From Spirodela intermedia (taxonomy: Eukaryota > Streptophyta > Magnoliopsida > Alismatales > Araceae): a stretch of DNA of 64,000 nt. The notes beneath the pieces were generated by a model that saw only the letters and a list, made by a program, of their open reading frames with translations, was not told the origin of the DNA and searched no databases. Every line of letters starts with the position of its first letter. Position 1 is the stretch's first letter. A program made the translations under genes and the position numbers. The stretch is from the NCBI GenBank assembly GCA_902729315.2, contig LR746279.1, positions 2,756,501 through 2,820,500 on the forward strand. The letters are read 5' to 3'. Shown here piece after piece: positions 36,501 to 47,000 of this stretch.

Positions 36501-37919
36501 TAGGGATGCACTCATTGTCTTCAAAATTCTTTGATCTTTGAAATCTCTCTACCTATTTGTAATAGGAGAAGAAAGGCTATGCTTGTATAACTAATTTCCC
36601 CACACGAATTTAACAATGTTGCTGTGTATGATGGAGAAATTCATTTATGTTGGTGATTATTCTGTTTAGCAGTAGAGTAACTTCTAGAGTCTGAGATGAA
36701 GAATAAGAAAAGTATAACGTTTCTTTTTCATCCAGCTAAAAACATACTTCTTACCGAGGCTATCTGGGAATGACGCTACACATTAGTGTGACTCTGTTTT
36801 CATAATGCTTTCCCCACACTAACCTTTACGAGATTTGTTGATCTTGATGATCTCTGTGCTTAGTCGCATTGTTGTCATATCTGTTGTGGACAATGGGAAA
36901 ATATACTGAGAATATTCTGGGTGTCTGCAGGTTCGGGAAGCCCAACTGGCACAATATAACTTTATCCTTGTTGTTGGGGAGAAGGAAGCAAGCAGTGGGC
37001 AGGTATCTTTTTAGTTAAATATTTTAAATACTCTCGTATGCTCTTTTCATATAAACTCCAAACTATTCCATGATTAGGTTACATAAGATAGTTGGCCTCT
37101 CACCCTATTTGCTATTCGTGCTGAGATGATTGCTTCAAGGTAGGCTTGATTTAGTTAATGAAGCATGCAACTACAGGGGCCTTTATTTATTTCTCAAATA
37201 CTTCAGATTTTTCAAAGCTCTGACGATTACAGATATTTTATTTTTAATTATGCAAAAAAATGAGAGGTATCGTAGTACTCAATTTTGATACTTAAGATAG
37301 TAAAGAAATATTTTTTGGCAAGATGCCATTGCTAGTTGTGTGTTCGGCAAGAATTTAGGCTACTGATGCCAAGACTTGAAACAAATTTTGATTCTGGTTC
37401 TGATTTGATGAGCTTTCAAAAATGGTGACGATGATGATGGCAGTGATGATGTCATAAATAGTATCAAAATGATTTACCCTCGTTAAACATCATATAAGCA
37501 TCAGGAGTTAGTTTATGGGTTGGTTTTTTCTATGAAATGCATTTGAATCCTTGTTAATAATAAATATGACTACATACCAAATCAAATAAAACTAAGTAAT
37601 TCTGTCCATTTTTATTTTTCGTTATCCGAGAAATTTAGGCTACTGATCCCAGCTTTTCAAAGAAATTTTTAGTGCTGACCCTGATTTGATTCTCTGGAAA
37701 TGATGATTAATATCAGAAATAATCTCAATATGAAGATTTACCCGATTTTAAGCATAATCTCAATGCAAGCTGTTAGTCTACCGTTTGATTGTTTTTTCCT
37801 CCTGTAAAATGACATTGCTGCAGGTAAGTGTGCGTGTCAGAGATGGAACAGACTACAAAGTAATGAGCACGGAGGCTCTTCTTCAACACTTCAAGGATGA
37901 AACAGCCGCGTACCATTAA
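24542..37919 (+). CDS. THRRS: Threonyl-tRNA synthetase (cytosolic/mitochondrial type)
   Basis: Twenty-one exons: 24542-24777, 24906-25017, 27517-27642, 27754-27813, 28030-28119, 28290-28364, 28545-28673, 28756-28845, 29824-29912, 29995-30091, 30177-30263, 30714-30798, 31829-31923, 32253-32285, 32680-32766, 35138-35230, 35505-35597, 35678-35899, 36363-36434, 36931-37002, 37824-37919. They total 2139 nt (712 aa), in frame throughout. Order: TGS domain (about 80-140), editing-type second domain with His150, His154, Cys258 and His262, class II catalytic core, and C-terminal anticodon-binding domain (about 615-712). Predicted zinc ligands are Cys410 (MNCPGH), His461 (DDAH) and His587 (MIHRA); motif 2 is HRNE and motif 3 carries Arg596. 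It charges tRNA-Thr and deacylates Ser-tRNA-Thr. Met9 has a good context and is an alternative start. Intron 6 is GC-AG. Confidence 0.95.
25018..27516 (+). other. ThrRS intron 2 (2.5 kb) with diverged internal repeats
   Basis: The intron holds no coding exon. Related segments recur, for example GATCCAAAGCGGGTCACTGTA (about 25499) and GATCCAAGTTGGTTGACC (about 25665), or TTGACCCCCTTTAACTCATAT (about 25602) and TTGACCCATTTAACTTATAT (about 25892). This suggests old repeat-derived sequence that I cannot assign to a family. Confidence 0.4.
32767..35137 (+). other. ThrRS intron 15 (2.4 kb), probably enlarged by insertion
   Basis: Most ThrRS introns here are 80-1000 nt, but this one is 2371 nt. It has a CT-rich, GC-richer middle (33030-33300) and a GCCGGGCCCCGGGAATG segment near 33820 that differ from the AT-rich surroundings. 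No protein or terminal repeats were recognised. Confidence 0.35.
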
Positions 37920-39796
37920 GAACATAATTTTTTTTAAGAAAAAAGATTGAAGTTTTGTATGGTAGGTGATTTCTTTCTTATTGATTTTTAATTAAATGTC
38001 TTGAGGGCCAGTGGAAAATGTACTGCTTACCTCGGCAGCGTCTAGATCTTCATACGATTGCCCTCATTGGTGATTTAGTGAAGTACTTTCCCACCCATCT
38101 TTTTTTCATCTTGTTATCACTACTTATGTATGAGAAAATTAATATGAAGTGATTTAATATTTTTTGGCTAGCAATGAAATAGGTTCAAAAATAAAATTAA
38201 TCAGGGAAATGATTGGCTCAAGTATTTCACATCTGTCATTGGAGCAGGTAAGTAAAGGTATTATCGAATATCTCTTGACGCAAAGTTATTATGAACGAAA
38301 TGAGCTTGATGACACTGCTAACAATGGCAGAAATTTTCTTGTTGCACAAATATTTTCTTTACTTGATTCGAAATTTTGCTTCATTAAATCCCATTCTAAA
38401 ATGGCTTGAAAAAGTACTGTTGCACAACTTCTGTGGCCTACAAGCTTTCTAAGGTTTGATAAAAATGGAATCCAAGAAGTTTTGTGTATTTTTATTTATA
38501 AAAATATGTAAGAAAATAGCCTGGTTCTAAAATATTTGTTGGTCCCTGGGTGACTCTGCTCAGGAATCTCTCTATTAGAGAGGTGGGTGAATATGTTCCT
38601 AACATTTCTTGTCGCACAAACATTTTCTTTACTTGATTGGAAAATGTGCATCATTAAATACCATTCTAAAATGTATTGAAAAGGTATTGTTATACAACTT
38701 CAGTGGCCTACGAGCTTTCTAAGGTTTGATAAAAATGGAAAAACATTATCAGCATTGAACCTTTATTGAAAAATGAATATAAGTGTTGATACATAATAAG
38801 AACAACATTGAAGTGCAAGACTTCTAGGTCTGCAATCCTACCTTGAATTGGAACTGAATCGTTTAGTATTCCATATTTTTCAAAAATTGAAAAGAAGAGA
38901 TTTGAAACTGTCCAAGAACTTGAAGTTTTCAAGTCTTTTAATCACCCTTTGCTTGCTCAAATGATTAGAAAGGCAATTCTTTGATTTGAAATTTAGCCGT
39001 ATTGGGGATTTTGAGTTTATAAATTTCACTTTGTATTGTGTTTGGACGTGATGAGATTGAGGAATGTTTTTTGTGTGGAGGTTCTCTAATTGATACTTTG
39101 AGAAAGTAAACTTGCCATAAATTTAGAAGAAACATAAAGTTACTACTAGATGGAAAGACTTGGTAGAGCTGGGCATTAAGCTTAGTAGAGCATATCATGT
39201 ATTATACTAGTTTGATGAAGTTATATATACTCTAATTTTAGCAATAAAGAGATGAGTAAAAATTATATGACTCCAACTAAGATATTTAATGTTGTTGGAT
39301 GTGCCATTAATATGGAGGCCACCATTACCACTACTTGTTGAATGAGGGAAGTAGAACCTGAATAGAATTATTTGAGACAAGGAAGGCCTTAAATAGAATT
39401 AGTATTTATTTAATCAATATTACCTATCACCAATGTTCTTTGAAATCAAAGCCCAAAAACGTTTTTAAACAAACTGTGCCTCAACTATCTTGCAATATCA
39501 TAAGTTTTCTTCCCTGGTCATTTGGGTTCACATCGCTGATGGCCAATATATATAGTTTTATTTTTCTGTTTTTATAAATCATGGCTGATGGCATTAATGT
39601 TTTATTCAACCACTACACATGCCATGTCCAAAATCTAACTAAAATCCTACTACCATCATCTACTATTATTATTATTATTACCTTTCATAGAGTTATTATA
39701 TGATTTCAAATAATTAGTAGAATAATATATATCTGATATGATCTGCTACAAACATTGGCTATCAATATCGCCAATTAGGATTACTAATAAACTAAT
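37920..39796. other. ThrRS 3' flank and intergenic DNA
   Basis: The ThrRS 3'UTR occupies the first few hundred bases. An 81-codon ORF at 38164-38409 resembles nothing and ends inside a duplicated segment. A direct repeat pair is listed separately. The rest is AT-rich, with a short TAT/ATT run at 39662-39680. Confidence 0.5.
38332..38743 (+). repeat. Direct repeat pair, about 140 bp, spaced 274 nt
   Basis: The first copy (38332-38472) includes TTTTCTTTACTTGATTCGAAA, CATTCTAAAATGG and CTTTCTAAGGTTTGATAAAAA. The second (38606-38743) includes TTTTCTTTACTTGATTGGAAA, CATTCTAAAATGT and CTTTCTAAGGTTTGATAAAAA. Identity is high over the whole length. It may be a local duplication or the edges of an insertion. 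Confidence 0.85.
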
Positions 39797-40069
39797 TGTT
39801 ATACGTTAAGAGAGTAAGGCTTTCAATGCCACCAAGCTTAATCGACATCAACAACAATTGACCATATTAACCTTTCACACTTTTTCATCAATACTCATTA
39901 TATTATTATCTCAAACTTTTGACATCAATAATTAAAATGTTATTCAATATATCTCATAACCCATTTAGGCCCATTATCTCTCCCTTTTCTATCATCTATA
40001 TTTATATATATATATATATATATCTTCATTTGGAATTAATTTAATCTTAGAGTCTAACCATTTTTGTCA
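39797..40069 (+). repeat. 5' LTR of the Ty1/copia element
   Basis: Begins TGTTATACG and ends TTTTTGTCA, immediately before a primer-site-like GGTATCATAGCCC. The 43067-43245 region shares its start (TGTTATATG), a CATTATCT...CTCTTC block, a TATAAATA-like block, TATCTTCATT/TCTCTTCATT and AGTTAATCTAAGG. Confidence 0.65.
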
Positions 40070-40109
40070 AGGTATCATAGCCCTAGCATTCTTTCTAGTG
40101 CTCTCCTCT

Positions 40110-40450
40110 CTCTCTCTAGTGTCATCCTCTACTATGCCGCCGAAATCTACTGTTGCACCACACGCAACTAGTGCGCTGGTGCCTGCCCTATCGCTGCAGC
40201 CTCTTGTCATCATTGCCCTTTTCATTGCGGCCCCCTTATTGTCATGGCCCTCTGTCATAGTGGCCCCCCTTGCCGTAGTGGCCCCTGCCACTGTGGCCCA
40301 CTTGTTGTCACAGCCCCTTGCTGTTGCGGCCCCCTACTGCCGCAATCTCTTGCCATTGTGGCATCTACTGTCGTGGCCTCTACTATTGTGGCCCCTCCTA
40401 CTCTCACAGTATCTACCACCATGATATCTTGTAGTATATCATGATATCTC
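40110..40450 (+). repeat. GC-rich degenerate minisatellite in the copia leader
   Basis: Irregular repeats built on a (C/A)TTGTGGCCCCT-like core (for example CATAGTGGCCCCC, CGTAGTGGCCCCT, ACTATTGTGGCCCCT) give a low-complexity 108-codon ORF (40098-40424) of Pro, Ala and Leu. It passes into an AT-richer array on TATCTTGTAGTATCTC from about 40415 to 40525. Both look non-coding. Confidence 0.7.
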
Positions 40451-40910
40451 TTAATATTTATCAACATCTCGTAGTATCTCATAGTATCTCTTGGCATGAT
40501 ATCTTGTAGTATCTCTCAATATCTCGCATTATTGTCTCCTACTATATCATCTCTCATTACACTATCTTTTTACTACATGTTTTTGTACTTGTATTGATAC
40601 GTTATTTTCTATCGTCATTATGGACTAAAATAGTACATTTTTTCTATTTTAGAAGCCTTGGTCCACAATCCCACTTCTAATTGAAGTGCATATACTATCA
40701 CCACTCCTTCCCTCACAATACTCTATCATAGCACAATTGACTCAACTAATATATTTCTTCACCAATCTCAATTATACGTCATGGGCATCACATTTCAAGC
40801 ACTTCCTTATATCCTACAATCTACTTCAACATCTAATAGATGATCCATCAATCATCATTGACCTAACATATGTTTTGTCTCAAATTTATTCTATTATAGT
40901 CACCTAAATG

Positions 40911-41760
40911 CTTCAAAGTATTAAGTAGACTATTGTCGAACCCTTTGCCCATATCAAACTTGTCATATAATTTTGGCTCATGGTAGAGGCCATGTATGTC
41001 AACAAGATAAATATTAGTTGTATTGTGTAGTTATTTTAAATATATTCTCACTTGTAATTAAGGTGATCTCTCACTCCATATACTTATAAGCAAAGTGAGA
41101 CAATGTAGTAGAATCCAAATAAATGTTAGATATAACAACTTAAACCCACTCAAGTTTGTCAAACTCTTTTCATTACTTGTTTGATGGGTGACTCAACTTA
41201 TCATAGTAAGGACACGATGAAAAGACATTGTGGCCTTTGCCTTTAAGAGGACAGTCATTATCACACTTTGAGTTACAACCACCATCCCCACCATGAGGAG
41301 TATATGCAGCTAGAGCTGATGAAGTTGACATAATAATTAGTTGAGTGGTGCTCAATTGAGTAGTAAGGCATATGCTCACACGAAGTGCTACGAAAAAAAT
41401 TGATTGAAGGTCTCACATATGATCATTCAAGATAATATAGTCATGAATACATGAGGCAATGTTCAAGTGTAGATTACTAAGATATGCACCAACATAGAAT
41501 TGTTAGTGATACTACTCAAAAATTCAAAGGTTGATGGTCAGAGGTTGATAAAGAGACAACTCTTTAATGATTTCCTTAAGTCGTCTAAAGTTTAGGCTAA
41601 GAGATCACTTTGATTACACGTGAGAGAGACTTAAAAACTATACGATACAATTGATATCTGTCTTGTTGGCATACATGGTCTCGACCATGAGTCAAAGTTA
41701 CCTAGTGGACTCGATATGAGCGAAGGGCTCTACTATAACAAATTGTTTAATACTTTGAAG
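40911..41760. repeat. Inverted duplication inside the copia element (arms about 160 bp)
   Basis: The left arm (40911-41071) starts CTTCAAAGTATTAA. The right arm (41601-41760) ends TTAATACTTTGAAG. The reverse complement of the left arm matches the right arm along its length, for example TCTTGTTGACATACATGGCC versus TCTTGTTGGCATACATGGTC and GATATGGGCAAAGGG versus GATATGAGCGAAGGG. The loop is about 530 bp. On its minus strand it holds a CPYYDKLSHPSNK zinc-knuckle-like segment (41230-41170) and, frameshifted, KEFDKLEWV. Confidence 0.85.
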
Positions 41761-43066
41761 CACCCATATAATTCTATCATTCGTCACAAAGCTCACTTGA
41801 TTGTTTGTGACTTTACTCAAGCTTATGGTATTGATTACACAAAGACCTTCTCTCATGTGGTCTTGTTGAACTTTATTCAAGTTCTTCTTTTCTTGGTGGT
41901 ATATCGTGATTAGTCATTTCACCAATTTGACGTGTCTAATATTTTCCTCTAGGATGACTTAGATGAGCAAGTTTTTATGGAACAACTTTTAGGATATGTT
42001 GTTCAGAGAGAGTCTTCTTGAGTTTTCTTACTTTAGCATGTTATCTACAAACTCAAGTAGAGTTCTTAAGCTAATTTGTGAAATCTTTGACTTTTAGCTT
42101 CATTTCATACATTGTTGATCCTATTGTCATAACAAAGACTACACCTAGAGAGGTATGATCATCTTGGTTATATATGTTGATATATTCTTATGATAGGGAG
42201 TAATGAAGTAGACATCTCTACAACTAAAGTTTACTTGCATCAACATTTTGTCAGAAGAAACTTGAGGACTATTTTCTTAGGATAGAGTTTGCTTATCAGT
42301 TGGGCAAACTAACTTTATTTCAGAAGAAATATGTCATCGACCTTTTTCAGGAAACGGGACTTCTTAACTGCAAACTAGAGATATCACCTATAAAGACATG
42401 TTTGAAGTTCTAGGATATTACTTCACCTTTGATAGAAGATATTAATCATTATCGACAATTATCAAGAAAATTAATATATCTCACTATTACTTGTCTTGAC
42501 ATCATTCATACAATCAATGTTCTCAGACAATTTATGCAAGACCCTCGTAAGGTCCATTGAGAGGGAGCATTATGTGTCCTAATTTGTATTAAATGGCCTC
42601 TAGAGAATGAGCTTATCTATAGACATTATAGTCACCTAGGTATTAAAGCCTACTTAAATGTTAAGTATACTAGTGACAAAAGAGATCAAAAATCAATGAT
42701 TGACTACTACACATATGTTATGATAACTTAGTCATTTAGTGCTATCAAAAGTAAAAAGTGGTATCTTATTTTAATATAAAAGTTGAATATTGTGTGATTG
42801 TTGAAACCACATAAAATGGTATGACTTCACTCTTTTTAAAAAAGTTTGTGTCACTCCTTAGACACCTATACTTATACATTGTGTCAATCAAATAATAACT
42901 TTTATCATTAGAAATCTCATATTCCACCAGCAGACTAAACACATCAAGATTGATTGTTACTATATTCGAGACAAAATTCTGACAAAAAGTTATCTTTACA
43001 CTACATGTCACTTCATTCAACTAACTACTAGACATCTTCATTAAGAATCTTTTAAGTGTCCTATGA

Positions 43067-43250
43067 TGTTATATGTTACTCAATGTTTAAATTATATATT
43101 TCAAGATAAGGAAGAATATTCAGATACTTATTTTACGTGGCTCACTTGAGCTCATTATCTATCTCTTCTCTCACCAATATAAATACATGTATCTCTTCAT
43201 TAAGAGTTAATCTAAGGTTAAGATTTAACCTCTCTCATCAACACATACTT
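43067..43250 (+). repeat. Probable 3' LTR of the Ty1/copia element
   Basis: Follows the decayed RNase H region and shares ordered blocks with 39797-40069. It appears shorter than the 5' LTR, with the right end unclear. Confidence 0.5.
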
Positions 43251-44096
43251 ATTTCGTTGATAAAAAAAAGTACCAAAAAAATCATAAATAGTGTTAGTAT
43301 GATATTCAATTTCTTAAGTATCTACAAATCATGCCACTATTTCTCATTATAAAAATTCTCATTAAAGTTGTGAAGGTGCAATTTAAGTTAATAGAGGTTC
43401 TTGACATATTATCCAATTCAATAGCCAAAGTGAAGGCAATCTAGAACTGGTGCAAAAAATCATTGTCAAATAATAAAAGTTCTAGAGCTGTTCTATGCTT
43501 TTGAGGAACTAATTTGACAATTTTGACCCAAGGCTCCAAGTTTTGTGATCCAAATGTAGTAATTATTTCATAACCAACAGTACCTTCATGCCCTTGAACA
43601 GGAATATGATAGGCATGTAACCCTTGCTAGCAGCTCAATCACCAAAAAATGACCAGTGACTGACTGTTCATGCATCCATCTCATTAATATCACCAAAAAA
43701 ATCTCACAAAAATCTTGAGTCCAAGGATCATCTAGTACAGAAGATGTCAACTCTGAGAGCATCAACAATCCACTTTGAAGCTGGGAACAGTTCCTAAAAA
43801 CTCCCAAAGCAATGGCTTGCACTCAATTGCATGATAAAATAAAATAAAATAAAATAAAACAAGAGCAGAGTACAAATGAGGAAAAGAAAAGCGTCCCATG
43901 CCATTGTCAAAGGTGGGAAGGGACTGAATGCAGCCAATGTGCATGAGCTCCTGGCAGATGAGCAATGCCTCGGACAACAAATGCTCCTCCCTCCAGCTTG
44001 TGCATACCACCACAACGCAGACAGCAGCAATTCTGCAGAACAGGTGGCCTGATGATGGATCTCTCTTGGGTTCTGGAAAACCCCTTGCTTGAGCCA
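43251..44096 (-). other. DEG9 3'UTR and adjoining intergenic DNA
   Basis: Right part is the probable DEG9 3'UTR, including an (AAAAT) pentanucleotide run at 43834-43859. A 171-codon minus ORF at 43762-44277 overlaps the last DEG9 exon in another frame and is a shadow. Nothing else is seen. Confidence 0.5.
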
Positions 44097-47000
44097 TCAA
44101 GTCTTTAGATCGTCTGACATTGCTGAAGGTATGCAGTGCATCGTCAGAATATCCGGCGTGGCAGCCTTGGCGGTCTTCGTCTGCAGGACAACTATCTGTA
44201 GACATCAAGAGCATCAATAACACGATGGTGCAGGAGAGAGGAGGAGAGAGGTGGGAGAGGGGGGAATTCAATGGCAAGAATGGGAAGCATTCGGAAAATG
44301 GTCAATGTTTTTTCAATTATTTTCACCATTTCGTTTCATTTGAAATGATACCATAACACCCGATTGAGGTGCTACAATCTTTACAATTATATAGTTTGCC
44401 ATGAATTTATAAAGCACTCAAGTCAACTATAACATCTAGAAACAACCTATTGTGAAACTCTTCCTCATCTATATGGTAATGATTAGTAATTAAATATTAA
44501 TTTAACCACTCAACAAAACTCATCCTTGTGATGAACTGAAGACATCCTAGAGTTGTGAAATCGAGAAAAAAAAATAAGATGAGATTAGTAATCAATCATT
44601 ATTTTAGTACATGAACTCATCCTTGTATGCACGTAGTTTGGTGAGAAGCCAATTCATGAATGGAAGAAGACGCATATTTAGGATGAAAAACCCGGATATA
44701 TGATGCGATGGAAAATTTCTCTTATTTTATCATCAGTTGATCTAAACTGATGAAAATAAGCGGCATTGAACTGACACAGCCATGCCCAAACCTTCACCTC
44801 AATTGGCTCACTTTCTCCTGTATGGAACTGATAAGGGTAGTACCATTCACCCTAGCTGGTAATCGGTCCGGCCAAAACAATCCATCCGTACTTACATAGG
44901 TCAACTCGGAACATGGAGCTGATGAGAAACACCAGGAAAAGTAACAATATGTTGAAACAATGAGGTAAAATAGTTTAAAACCCACAAAAGGAATGATGGT
45001 GGTTCACATTTAATAAGGAAATATTGATTTTCTTGGGTATGGAAGAATAAATTGCTGCTGAATAATTGAACAGAAATGATTTCGCATGAGGCAGAAATGA
45101 TTCGTTTGGAATTTTCTTCAGCAGGAAAAAAAAAGGTTGAATTTTTAAAACTAAATTGTAATTGAAGAACGAAAGAAGGACCTGTTGGTACTCCAAATCA
45201 AACTGCAAAAATTCGTCGTCGCAGCTTTCTACCATCGCCGCCAAGCATTTCAGATTCTTCACGGGCTTACCATTGAAGGAAAGAACCTGGAAGAGAAAGA
45301 TCTTATCATCAAGATGTGCATCAAAGGGAAAACATAACCAACATTACACAACATTGTTCGGAAAAACTACCAGGGATTCCCATTTAATCTATGCTTCTGT
45401 TATTCCCATGCTGTATTAACGTACAATCTCGCATATTTCCATGCCCCACTAATTTTACAACCAGGATGGCATAAGCATCTAAACAAAGTTATCTACAAAC
45501 GGCAAAGAGTAGGATCCAAGGGAAGCATACCCATTTCCATGCCTGGAACCACTCATGACAAAGTGGATTCATGCAGACCATAACAATAGGCATTTGGATG
45601 TACTAATGCTTTATCTAAGCAGGCATAATTTAAAATGGAAAATGTTATCAGGGAGAAACCTGGTAGCTTTAGTAATTTTTTATCAATCCCAAGAACAGAT
45701 GCAGTTTCCAAGTTAATTTAGAAAGAATATTTCAGGCAGCCTAACCTGAGTATTGACAATGTCTTCATAACCAATATTGATATCAGCCACAAGCACCTAC
45801 AGTTACAACAACAATAAAAAGTCAGAACAGCCAAAGCCGAACATGTCCGAGTACATTCCCAAAGGTGAAGTGATTATGCACTATGAAAATAGATATAATG
45901 TATTAATAGATATAAGGGAATAAGAAACCTGGGAGACCACCACAAGCTGTTCATCTTCTGATTGTGCCATTGAATGCAGAAGCTTGTCCAACAGTTTGAC
46001 AGGTGCATCATATTCATATTCCTTTCCGTACTGAAAGAATTAAAAAAGACCAACACGATTCACAACTGAATTGAAATCGTTCATCTTCTAATGTAGTGAA
46101 AGGAAAGAAATGAAGATGAATAGAAGTTAATAGTACAAATCAATGGATTAGTCTAACACTGATGCTTTAAAACAGAATGGAAGGAATGACTTCACTAGAA
46201 AAACAATAGCCATCATATGATAAAGAATTTCAGCCGTCTCTCTTCTTGAATTCCAGACTAAGTACACGATGTAAACTTGAAACTAAATCCCCTGAAATTT
46301 TTCCAATCTATCCACCAACAAGTTCATCTATAAATAAATCCCCTGGGAATTGCAAACACATTTCAACCATTCCTTCCACTTGCCAACTGCCAATAGGCAG
46401 GAAATAAAACATCAACTAAAATGACATCCGTCTGGCAGCAGGTTGTCAATCCATGACAAATCCACTGGTTCTGCAGCATATATTTTGACCATATATTTAA
46501 AAGGTAAACCTTATGAACAAGAGATTAGATGAGTTACCAATCAACCATGACTAAAATATTTTATGCTGTAGAAACCATGCAAGAGGAGACAAAGAAATGC
46601 ATAGATGGCAAAAGACCAGGTGCTTAGATCAGTGTATGATTCCTGTAAAATGATTATTCCTAAAGCCTTTGGTACCTCATTAGCATCTTTTTGAAACATA
46701 AACTTTTTAACCGCTGAAGAATTATCTGAATTGCAAAGTTGTAAATACTTAGAAAGGCTTTTATCTAATCTCGGCGACAGACTGGCATTTATCAGTAAGA
46801 TGCAACTTTGGAATATATTCATCCCATTTGTTCACATGTCTCACTATTAAAATGCCTTATTGACAATCTAACAAGTTCAGGTTTTGAAACTGAACCAGAT
46901 TGGAAAGCCATGAACAGAGGTCGGAGACAATTAGAGAGTTCGAAGCAACATAATAACTAAGAAAAGTAAACTGTAGTTCGAGCATTTTACGCACCAAAAT

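Larger units (their letters stand above)
39797..43250 (+). mobile_element. Decayed Ty1/copia LTR retrotransposon with internal inverted duplication
   Basis: A TG...CA 5' LTR (39797-40069) is followed by GGTATCATAGCCC, close to the copia initiator-Met primer site TGGTATCAGAGC. A gag-like stretch (40700-40910) reads LNYTSWASHFKHFL. RT begins near 41760 (HLIVCDFTQAYGIDYTKTFS) and continues, frameshifted, through VFMEQLLGYV, ISHYYL and RNase H blocks to about 43050 (HFI..TTRHLH-like end). A 3' LTR-like copy starts TGTTATATG at 43067 and shares blocks with the 5' LTR through about 43245. Between gag and RT an inverted duplication has placed a gag zinc-knuckle segment on the minus strand. Multiple stops make it inactive. 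No clear target-site duplication was found. Confidence 0.75.

Noticed and set aside
38164-38409. 81-codon ORF downstream of ThrRS
   Set aside because: No family match; starts in the ThrRS 3' flank and ends in a duplicated AT-rich segment.
40098-40424. 108-codon ORF of Pro/Ala/Leu-rich sequence
   Set aside because: Translation of a degenerate minisatellite within a retroelement leader; no methionine-rich start context or domain.
43762-44277. 171-codon minus-strand ORF
   Set aside because: It overlaps DEG9 exon 9 in a different frame and continues through 3'UTR. Only the [13 protein letters not shown] frame matches the family.
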